Shown here: positions 1 to 6,534 of the stretch, piece by piece
How positions within the stretch are numbered: position 1 is the first letter of the stretch
Layout of the letters: the number at the start of each line of letters is the position of its first letter
NCBI GenBank assembly: GCA_944358755.1
Contig: CALVRY010000007.1
Location: 1 to 20,339 of the forward strand
Length of the DNA: 20,339 nt
From: an uncultured Bacilli bacterium
GTDB taxonomy: Bacteria > Bacillota_I > Bacilli_A > RFN20 > CAG-826
Reading direction: 5' to 3'
Position numbers and translations under genes: made by a program
Notes under the pieces: generated by a model
The model's database searches: none
What the model was told of the DNA's origin: nothing
The model's input: the letters and a program-made list of their open reading frames with translations, nothing else

Positions 1-21
1 TTTTGCAGGGTTTTTAGGTTT

Positions 22-642
22 TTATTGGGTTTTAGCACGTAAAAAAGCAATAATTTGATCAAAGAATAAATATCCATCAATATCCTTTTTTAGCAATTTA
101 GGATAGTTAATTTTGACTTTAGAAAGACCATCTAGGGAAGAGATAAAAAAGACATAATATGTTTTTAAAACACTGAGTTTATAATTTGGTAATTCTGCTT
201 TTAATTCTTTAATTGCATCTATAAGTTTATTGTGAATTTCTTTTGTTAAATGAGCTGTGACCTTACCAGAATTTAAATCTTCGAGTTTGTCTTCTAAAAG
301 TAAATGGACATAGTAATTCTCAATAGATCCTTTGTTTATGAAATCTAAAATAACACAGAGAGTTTCCCTTAAAAAATCTCGCCCAGTCGACGTTTTCTCT
401 GCAATTTCTTTTAATTTCATATTAAAAAGTTTATTACTGCGTTTTTTGATTTCTTCTAAAACGTTAGCTTTAGAAGAAAAATAATGGTAAAAAAGTCCGT
501 GGCTATAATGACACTCTTTAGTTATCATATCAATCGTAACTTTTTTATATCCATAAATTGCAAATAATTTTAAAGATGTGTTTACTATTGTATCAAATCT
601 TTTGTCTCTTAATTCTTTGTTGTCGAAAATAGTTTTAGGCAT
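22..642 (-). CDS. TetR/AcrR-family transcriptional regulator
   Basis: A 206-residue protein with a TetR-type N-terminal DNA-binding domain. The helix-turn-helix covers about residues 36-55 and contains the typical GLFYHYFSSKANVLEEI stretch that closes such domains. The C-terminal ligand-binding half (about 65-206) is divergent, as is normal, so the inducer cannot be named. The ATG start is preceded on the minus strand by GCGAGAGATT, an acceptable ribosome binding site. About 30 bases further upstream lies an operator-like palindrome (674-689) that contains its own candidate -35 box, so autorepression is likely. These regulators usually control an adjacent transporter or efflux gene. The gene downstream on this strand lies outside the window, so the target is unknown. 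Family assignment is confident; function is inferred. Confidence 0.9.
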   Translation of the reverse strand: MPKTIFDNKELRDKRFDTIVNTSLKLFAIYGYKKVTIDMITKECHYSHGLFYHYFSSKANVLEEIKKRSNKLFNMKLKEIAEKTSTGRDFLRETLCVILDFINKGSIENYYVHLLLEDKLEDLNSGKVTAHLTKEIHNKLIDAIKELKAELPNYKLSVLKTYYVFFISSLDGLSKVKINYPKLLKKDIDGYLFFDQIIAFLRAKTQ

Positions 643-660
643 AAAAAATCTCTCGCTATT

Positions 661-702
661 ATCTTATTTATTTTTGACTGATTAGTCAATCATAGGTATT
701 TT
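661..702. promoter_or_regulatory. Divergent promoters overlapping a TetR-type operator palindrome
   Basis: TTGACTGATTAGTCAA at 674-689 is an inverted repeat with 6-base arms (TTGACT/AGTCAA). Each arm is also a -35 box. On the minus strand, TTGACT (689-684) is followed after 17 bases by TAAGAT (666-661), a promoter for the tetR gene. On the plus strand, TTGACT (674-679) is followed after 17 bases by TATTTT (697-702), which would read towards pth. A TetR dimer bound here would block both. Sequence and spacing are seen directly; binding is inferred. Confidence 0.6.
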
Positions 703-792
703 ATAGATAAACTGTTGATTAAAATTTCTAAAAATAAATCGAGTTTTGCGAGGTTTTAATTTATTTTTATTTATTTTCCAACAAATTCAATT

Positions 793-816
793 TATAATTG
801 TATTAATTGTGGAGGG
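793..816 (+). promoter_or_regulatory. pth proximal -10 box and ribosome binding site
   Basis: TATAAT at 793-798 is a perfect -10 box. The matching -35 (TTTATT, 770-775, 17-base spacer) is weak. The predicted transcript would start near 805 and carry the ribosome binding site GGAGGG (811-816), seven bases before a GTG codon at 824. This site decides the pth start. Confidence 0.5.
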
Positions 817-823
817 ATTAAAA

Positions 824-1381
824 GTGCATCTTATTGTTGGATTAGGAAACCCAGGAAGAGAATATGAACATACACATCACAATATGGGGTTTGATGTGGT
901 AGATAGGCTCGCTGATTCGTTAGGAGTTACTTTTGATCGAGATGGATTTAAAGGCGTATATGTTAAAACAAAATTTATGGATGAAGAGTTGATCATTCTT
1001 AAGCCATACACATATATGAATCTAAGCGGTGAAAGTCTAATTCAAGTGATGAATTTCTTTAAACTAACAAATGAAGATTTAATTGTTGTTTATGACGATA
1101 TGGACACCCCTATTGGGCACATTAAATTAAAAATTAAAGGATCAAGCGGCGGACATAATGGCATTAAATCTATTATTAATGTATTAGGCACAGAAGAATT
1201 CAATAGAGTAAAAGTAGGAATCGGCCATCCAAACAATAGAAACGTTATTGATTATGTATTAACAAAACCAACAAAAGAGGAAGAGCCGCTTCTTGAAGAT
1301 GCTCAAAAATTAGCGGTTGAAGCTATAAAGGTTGCGATTAAGGATAGTTTCAACAAAGCAATGACACAATTCAATAAATAG
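824..1381 (+). CDS. pth: Peptidyl-tRNA hydrolase
   Basis: Cleaves the ester bond of peptidyl-tRNAs that drop off the ribosome, recycling the tRNA in the cytoplasm. The protein is 185 residues, the usual family length. Landmarks are VGLGNPGREY at the N-terminus, the catalytic His at residue 19 (THHN, matching the RHN motif of the E. coli enzyme), Asp94 in YDDMD, and GGHNG at 109-113 with its tRNA-binding Asn. The start chosen is GTG at 824 because GGAGGG precedes it by seven bases and the family begins with (M)xLIVGLGNPG. An upstream in-frame ATG at 746 would add 26 hydrophobic residues absent from the family. It is the first gene of the plus-strand cluster; mfd follows after 66 bases, as in other Firmicutes, where pth and mfd are near neighbours. 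Confidence 0.97.
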   Translation: MHLIVGLGNPGREYEHTHHNMGFDVVDRLADSLGVTFDRDGFKGVYVKTKFMDEELIILKPYTYMNLSGESLIQVMNFFKLTNEDLIVVYDDMDTPIGHIKLKIKGSSGGHNGIKSIINVLGTEEFNRVKVGIGHPNNRNVIDYVLTKPTKEEEPLLEDAQKLAVEAIKVAIKDSFNKAMTQFNK

Positions 1382-1389
1382 TTAGTTAT

Positions 1390-1441
1390 TTAATTACTAG
1401 CGCGCTTTAAATTAACTTTTATTTGTTGAATATATTAAAAT
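1390..1441 (+). promoter_or_regulatory. pth-mfd intergenic region: imperfect palindrome and candidate mfd promoter
   Basis: An imperfect 26-base palindrome (1390-1415) has arms TTAATT/AATTAA around a perfect GC-rich core AGCGCGCT (1399-1406). A candidate promoter overlaps it: TTAACT (1412-1417) and TAAAAT (1436-1441), 18-base spacer. No run of T follows, so it does not look like an intrinsic terminator. Confidence 0.35.
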
Positions 1442-1447
1442 AGTTTC

Positions 1448-4400
1448 ATGTTTAATTTATTAAATTCAGCTGAAAATTTATTTATTAGTGAAAAAAAGCA
1501 ACAAAATTATGTAGTAGACCCTTTAATTGGGACAATTTTGTTAACCTTAAAAAGGTATAATGCCACCGAAAGCAATGTATTAATTTATGCTGCAAATAAT
1601 TACGACGCTAATGTAATATACAACAAACTTTCCTCTTTTATAGACGAAGACAAAATTATACTTTTGCCTGGAGACGATTTAATAAGAGTTGAATATATTA
1701 GCGAATCAAAAGAAACCAAGAGTGAATTAATTTACGGTCTTTATAAAATGAGACACGCAACCCACTCTATAATTATTGCAACACCAGGGACGATTTATCG
1801 TTATTATCCTACTGTAGAGACTTTTGATGAAAGTTTTCTAAAAGTTAAAGTAGGTGACGAGATTGACGTTACAGAATTTAAGAAAAAATTAAGCGAACTA
1901 GGATATATCGCGGTTTCAAAAATTGATCAATCGTTAGAATATGCAAGTCGTGGTGGCGTTATTGATGTTTTTTCTTTAAATTATGAAAACCCAATCAGAA
2001 TTGAGCTTTTCGATACCGAAGTTGAATCTATTAGATTATTTAAAATCGAAAGTCAAACTTCTTACAAAAAACTTGATGAAGTAACTATTATTCCAGCAAC
2101 CATCAATCTTTTAACAAATTCCGAAAAAGAAAAAGTTAAAAATAAAATCGACGAACAACTTAAAAAAGATTTATTAAATAAAGATAACGAAGACAAGGAA
2201 GAATTATTCACTAACATTAGTGAAGATATTGAACAAATTTTAAATAATTATTTTTCGAATAAGTATTACAAATATTATGGATTTTTAAAAGAAAAGTACG
2301 CAGAACTTACTGATTTTATTAAAAACTTCATAGTTATTGTTTCTGGACAAGATGAATTTAATAAAGCAAAAGATCTTTTATTTAAAGAGGCCACAAAGTT
2401 TCTGTTAGAGCTTCAAGAAAAGAATAAAAGTATTTCACATCTCTCCTATTTTAACGATAGAGCAAGTATTTATAAAAACTCATTAGAGAATATCTATTTA
2501 AATTCTTTTTTTGCAAATAAAGATGACATCTCTATTGGATTAAGAAGTTTAACTTATTTAGACCCAAAAGGGTCTTCGCCACTTATTATTTTAGAAACTC
2601 TCCTTAAGGGTCAAAACAAAATTTTAATTGTTTACCATAATGATGAGGATAAAAAAGAAGTAGGCAAGCTTTTAGATAATTTAAATTATGAATTCGTAGA
2701 AACCGAAAATTACTCAATCGACGATAATTATCCGATTTCTATCTGCCAAGGAAGATTTAATACATCGTTTGAATTAATTAATGAAAGAGCAATTCTTTTA
2801 GCGGCTGATGACTTGCTTTATGATAAGAGAAAAATTAAAACTTATTCTACTCATTTCAAAAAAGGTAAAATTCTTGAAAGTTATGAAGAATTAGAACCAG
2901 GTGATTATGTAGTACATGAAAAATATGGGATAGGTAAATTTAATAAAATCGAAACCATTGAAATGAACGGCAAACATAATGATTATTTAGAAATCTCTTA
3001 TGCGAACAATGATAAACTTTATGTTCCTTTATACCAATTTAATTTAATTAGAAAATTTGTAGGGAAAGAGGGAGCCACACCCAGGCTTACAAACCTTAAC
3101 TCAAATCAACGGGAAAAAACCAAAAAAAGAATAAAAGATAAAGTTAACGATTTAGCTGATAGACTTTTAACGCTTTATCAAGAAAGAGCAAGTATTGCAG
3201 GGTTTTCGTTCAAAAAAGACGATGAAATACAAGAAGCTTTTGAAAAAGAATTCAGCCATAAATTAACTCCTGATCAAGAAACTTCAATTAAAGAAATTAA
3301 GGAAGATATGGAAGCGCCTCACCCAATGGATAGGCTCTTGTGTGGCGATGTTGGTTTTGGTAAAACCGAAGTTGCTTTAGAAGCGTGTATGAAAGCAATC
3401 CTTTCAGAAAAACAAGTTTGTTTTCTTTGTCCAACTACAGTTTTATCGATGCAACACTATAAGGTGGCAATTAAAAGATTTGGTGATTTTAAAATAAATA
3501 TCAAACTTTTAAATAGAATGTGTACATATAAAGAAACTAACGAAATTTTAAAAGGTGTAAACGATGGGAATGTAGACCTTTTAATTGGCACCCACAAAGC
3601 TTTAAATGACAAGGTCAAATTCAAAGACTTAGGACTTTTAGTTATTGATGAAGAACAAAGGTTTGGGGTCGAACAAAAAGAAAAGATAAAAGAAAAATAT
3701 CCTAATGTTGATGTTCTTACACTATCAGCCACACCTATTCCAAGAACCCTGCAATCAAGTTTAGTTGGTTTAAAATCTATTTCACGAATCGAAACGCCAC
3801 CAGTTGAAAGGCTTCCAATTCAAACATACGTTGTAAATTATGATGAAGGAATTGTGAAAGAATTAATAAAACGTGAACTCGCAAGAAACGGTCAAGTTTA
3901 TTATATTTTTAACGATACTTATCGTATTTATGAAAAACAACTGGTTCTTCAAAAATTAGTTCCTGAAGCTCGAATTGGTATAATCCACGGCAAAATGGAT
4001 AAAGAAGATATCGACGAAATCATGAATGAATTTTATGAAGGAAGAATAGATGTTTTGCTTGCAACAACTATTGTTGAAAACGGAATTGATGTTAGAAACG
4101 CCAATTTGTTACTAGTTGAAGACGCAGATCATTTTGGTTTAGCTCAACTTTATCAAATTAAAGGAAGAGTAGGTAGAGGCGATAAAATCGCTTATGCATA
4201 TCTCATGATTAAAGGCAATAAATCATTAACTGATGAAAGCAAAAAAAGGCTTAAAGCTATTCAAGATTTTACAGAACTTGGCAGCGGATACAAAATTGCT
4301 CAAAGAGACCTTTTAATTAGAGGAGCAGGTGATATTTTAGGGAAAGAGCAAGCTGGGTTTATTGACGAAGTAGGTATAGATATGTATATTCGTTTGTTAA

Positions 4401-4930
4401 ACGAAACTATTGCCGAAAAGAAAGGTACAGCTGAAAAATCAATCACTAAAGAAATTCATGCTTTACAAGATATTGATGCCTATGTTCCAAAGACTTTTGC
4501 AAAGAACGATGAGAAAATTGAAATTTATCAAAAAATATTAGATTGCAACGATTTAGATAAACTTTATTTGTTAAAAGACACTTTAAAAGATCAATTTGGA
4601 ACTTTGCCAGAATCAGTAGAACTTCTGTTTATAAAAAGAGAAATAAGTATTTATTTAAATAGCGAAGAATTTGATACTTATAAAGAATACCCAAAACGTA
4701 TAGACTTAATTTTAAGCAAAAAATTTAGTGAAATTAAAGGAATAGGAACTACATTATTTACTGGATTTTTAAGATTAATAAACAAACTTAAATTATCTTA
4801 CCATGAAAAACAGATATTTATCTGTATTAATAAAGAGGGGGATTGGATCAAGACCCTATTAGAAGTATTAAAAGATGTATCAAAAATCTATAAAAGCAAG
4901 AAAAGGGCGATGATTAAAGATGAGAATTGA
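1448..4930 (+). CDS. mfd: Transcription-repair coupling factor Mfd
   Basis: An ATP-driven translocase that displaces RNA polymerase stalled at DNA lesions and recruits UvrA. The protein is 1160 residues, full length for the family. In order: a degenerate UvrB-like N-terminal part (about 1-330), the RNA polymerase-interacting domain starting near residue 484 (PGDYVVHEKYGIGKF), then the superfamily 2 helicase/translocase core with Walker A GDVGFGKT (633-640), motif II DEEQRFGV (734-741), SATPIPRTL, and the GRVGRG motif VI. The TRG region follows, with a C-terminal regulatory domain. The start at 1448 fits family length, although no good ribosome binding site precedes it. The gene ends with TGA, overlapping rqcP by 11 bases. 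Confidence 0.98.
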   Translation: MFNLLNSAENLFISEKKQQNYVVDPLIGTILLTLKRYNATESNVLIYAANNYDANVIYNKLSSFIDEDKIILLPGDDLIRVEYISESKETKSELIYGLYKMRHATHSIIIATPGTIYRYYPTVETFDESFLKVKVGDEIDVTEFKKKLSELGYIAVSKIDQSLEYASRGGVIDVFSLNYENPIRIELFDTEVESIRLFKIESQTSYKKLDEVTIIPATINLLTNSEKEKVKNKIDEQLKKDLLNKDNEDKEELFTNISEDIEQILNNYFSNKYYKYYGFLKEKYAELTDFIKNFIVIVSGQDEFNKAKDLLFKEATKFLLELQEKNKSISHLSYFNDRASIYKNSLENIYLNSFFANKDDISIGLRSLTYLDPKGSSPLIILETLLKGQNKILIVYHNDEDKKEVGKLLDNLNYEFVETENYSIDDNYPISICQGRFNTSFELINERAILLAADDLLYDKRKIKTYSTHFKKGKILESYEELEPGDYVVHEKYGIGKFNKIETIEMNGKHNDYLEISYANNDKLYVPLYQFNLIRKFVGKEGATPRLTNLNSNQREKTKKRIKDKVNDLADRLLTLYQERASIAGFSFKKDDEIQEAFEKEFSHKLTPDQETSIKEIKEDMEAPHPMDRLLCGDVGFGKTEVALEACMKAILSEKQVCFLCPTTVLSMQHYKVAIKRFGDFKINIKLLNRMCTYKETNEILKGVNDGNVDLLIGTHKALNDKVKFKDLGLLVIDEEQRFGVEQKEKIKEKYPNVDVLTLSATPIPRTLQSSLVGLKSISRIETPPVERLPIQTYVVNYDEGIVKELIKRELARNGQVYYIFNDTYRIYEKQLVLQKLVPEARIGIIHGKMDKEDIDEIMNEFYEGRIDVLLATTIVENGIDVRNANLLLVEDADHFGLAQLYQIKGRVGRGDKIAYAYLMIKGNKSLTDESKKRLKAIQDFTELGSGYKIAQRDLLIRGAGDILGKEQAGFIDEVGIDMYIRLLNETIAEKKGTAEKSITKEIHALQDIDAYVPKTFAKNDEKIEIYQKILDCNDLDKLYLLKDTLKDQFGTLPESVELLFIKREISIYLNSEEFDTYKEYPKRIDLILSKKFSEIKGIGTTLFTGFLRLINKLKLSYHEKQIFICINKEGDWIKTLLEVLKDVSKIYKSKKRAMIKDEN

Positions 4931-5195
4931 CAAATATTTAAAACTTACACGATTAATTAAAAGAAGAACTGTTGCAAAAGAATTGTTAGATAGGGGCATT
5001 TTCTTAATTAATGGAAGAGTAGCGAAACCATCAAGCGAAGTTAATGAAGGAGATATTTTGACTCTTCAACTTGGAAGACACAAGCTGACTGTTAAAGTTT
5101 TAAAAATTGTAAGTTATGCCAAAAAAGATGATTCTCATGACCTCTATGAAGTTATAAAAGATGAAATTATTGAAGAAAGTAGCGAAGTTATCTAA
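4920..5195 (+). CDS. rqcP: S4-domain RNA-binding protein RqcP (YabO)
   Basis: A 91-residue protein with an S4 RNA-binding domain from the first residue (MRIDKYLKLTRLIKRRTVAKELL), matching the YabO/RqcP family in length and pattern. In B. subtilis this protein works with RqcH on obstructed 50S subunits, helping C-terminal alanine tailing of stalled nascent chains. The gene overlaps the end of mfd by 11 bases and the start of tilS by 35, so it is translationally coupled. In B. subtilis yabO is also downstream of mfd, but with spoVT and yabM/yabN between them; those are absent here. HslR-type heat-shock S4 proteins are an alternative of similar fold, but context and the RLIKRRT stretch favour RqcP. 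Confidence 0.9.
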   Translation: MRIDKYLKLTRLIKRRTVAKELLDRGIFLINGRVAKPSSEVNEGDILTLQLGRHKLTVKVLKIVSYAKKDDSHDLYEVIKDEIIEESSEVI

Positions 5196-6390
5196 GAAAG
5201 AGAAATATTTATTAACTTGTAGTTATGGACCAGATTCAATGGCACTATTTTATTATCTTTTAAATAAAGATATTGATTTTGAAGTCGCTCATGTAAATTA
5301 TCACATTCTTGATCAAGCGGACAATGATGAAGCAGGAATTAAAGAATTTGCTAATAAGTACAATATTAAAGTTCATGTTCTCTCAACCTTTATGCCTAAA
5401 GGAGTTAATGAAGAAATATGGGCGCGAGATGTGCGCTATGAATATTTTGTTAAATTAGCTCATGAATTAAATATTAAGAACGTTTTAGTAGCACATAACG
5501 AAGGAGACAACATTGAAACTTATTTTCTTCAAAAAAAGAGGGGCGGAGTTTATCTAACGTATGGATTAGAAAAAGAAAGAAAGCGCGATGATATTAAAAT
5601 CATTCGACCTCTTCTAGACATCACTAAGCAAGATCTTGAAAAATATTGTATAGATAACAAAATTCCTTATTCGATTGATCCATCAAACTTTGATTCTAAG
5701 TTTCAAAGAAATGCAATTAGAAAAGAATTAGCGAAGTTGTCTAAAAGCGAAAAAGAAAAGATTTTAGTAGAAATTAAACAAAAAAACCTGCAAAACTTAA
5801 CTATTTTATCAAAATATGCAAGTTTAGGTTTACCAAAATACATCAATACAAAATCTGAATTATTTAAAAAAATGACAAACGAAGAATTTCAATTAATGTT
5901 GATTTATCTTCTAAAGAAAAAGAATATTTTTGTTCCGATTAGTGAAGGAAGAGTGGTGAATTTAAGAGAAATTATCAACCAAAACAAAGCTACTCATCAA
6001 GAAAGAATTAACGATGAACATTTTCTAAGTTACGATTATGGAATTATTCGAATCGTTAAAAAAACTAAAAAATATGAATATAGACTTGGTGATTTAAATT
6101 CGAAAAACGAAGTATTTAGTTTAAACAAAGATAGTGAATTTCTTGGTTTGTTGAAAAATAAATTTCCGATAACGATTAAACCAGCCATAGAAGGCGATAG
6201 CTATCGATTTAATAACATGACTTTAAAAGTTAAACGCGAATTTATTTCATGGAAAATGCCTTCTTATTTACGAGAAGTATGGCCTGGAATTTTTGATAAA
6301 AATGGTTATTTGGTTTATGTTCCTCGTTATCAAAGCAAGGTTAAAAAAGGCGGATTATTGAATTTCAAGATTAAACAGCTGCTGTGCTGA
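5161..6390 (+). CDS. tilS: tRNA(Ile)-lysidine synthase TilS
   Basis: Attaches lysine to C34 of the tRNA-Ile with a CAU anticodon, so that it reads AUA instead of AUG; essential in most bacteria. The protein is 409 residues. The N-type ATP-pyrophosphatase loop is at 21-26 as SYGPDS; the family consensus is SGGxDS, so the first Gly is replaced by Tyr. Further landmarks are HVNYHI, the VAHNEGDNIETYFLQKKRGG segment (AHxxxDxxET in the family), IRPLLDITKQDLEKYC, the Asp-Pro-Ser-Asn segment and FQRNAIRKE. The C-terminal TilS domain ends with REVWPGIFDKNGYLVYVPRY. The start at 5161 places about 20 residues before the loop, normal for the family. It overlaps rqcP by 35 bases. B. subtilis has hprT between tilS and ftsH; here it is missing. 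Confidence 0.96.
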   Translation: MKLLKKVAKLSKKEKYLLTCSYGPDSMALFYYLLNKDIDFEVAHVNYHILDQADNDEAGIKEFANKYNIKVHVLSTFMPKGVNEEIWARDVRYEYFVKLAHELNIKNVLVAHNEGDNIETYFLQKKRGGVYLTYGLEKERKRDDIKIIRPLLDITKQDLEKYCIDNKIPYSIDPSNFDSKFQRNAIRKELAKLSKSEKEKILVEIKQKNLQNLTILSKYASLGLPKYINTKSELFKKMTNEEFQLMLIYLLKKKNIFVPISEGRVVNLREIINQNKATHQERINDEHFLSYDYGIIRIVKKTKKYEYRLGDLNSKNEVFSLNKDSEFLGLLKNKFPITIKPAIEGDSYRFNNMTLKVKREFISWKMPSYLREVWPGIFDKNGYLVYVPRYQSKVKKGGLLNFKIKQLLC

Positions 6391-6410
6391 TAAAATCCAA
6401 AGTAATTTTG

Positions 6411-6438
6411 TTGAAAAAAAGTAAGATTAAATTAAAAT
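6411..6438 (+). promoter_or_regulatory. Candidate ftsH promoter
   Basis: TTGAAA (6411-6416) and TAAAAT (6433-6438) are separated by 16 bases, each differing from consensus at one position. Transcription from here would begin near 6445 and give ftsH a leader of about 90 bases containing the hairpin at 6452-6489. A second possible -10 box, TAGAAT (6488-6493), lies closer to the gene but lacks a good -35. Confidence 0.5.
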
Positions 6439-6451
6439 TGTTTTATTAAAT

Positions 6452-6489
6452 TACCCCTAACTGCTTTATGTAATAAAGCAATTAAGGTA
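6452..6489 (+). promoter_or_regulatory. Stem-loop in the ftsH leader
   Basis: TGCTTTAT (6462-6469) and ATAAAGCA (6473-6480) form a perfect 8-bp stem with a GTA loop. Beyond single mismatches and a small bulge the pairing continues through TAA/TTA and TACC/GGTA, giving an imperfect hairpin of 38 bases. No T run follows, so it is not a simple terminator. It lies between the candidate promoter and the ftsH ribosome binding site and could be a regulatory leader element or an operator. Confidence 0.5.
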
Positions 6490-6534
6490 GAATGTTTAAG
6501 AAAAGCAATCGAGAGCGTACAAAAAGGAGTGGGT

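Noticed and set aside
746..823. Upstream ATG extending pth by 26 residues
   Set aside because: The extension is hydrophobic and absent from the family; GGAGGG lies seven bases before GTG 824, which gives the normal N-terminus.
3457..3732. Minus-strand open frame of 91 codons inside mfd
   Set aside because: Antisense to the helicase core, with shadow-like composition and no similarity that I can recognise.
4928..4930. TGA read as tryptophan (Mycoplasma code)
   Set aside because: TGA ends mfd, tilS and walJ at the expected lengths, and Trp is TGG throughout the genes examined.
6452..6489. Transcription terminator before ftsH
   Set aside because: The hairpin is not followed by a T run, and its stem is AT-rich.
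6529..6534. GTG start for ftsH at 6529
   Set aside because: The GTG lies within the ribosome binding site AAAGGAG itself; ATG 6535 has correct spacing.
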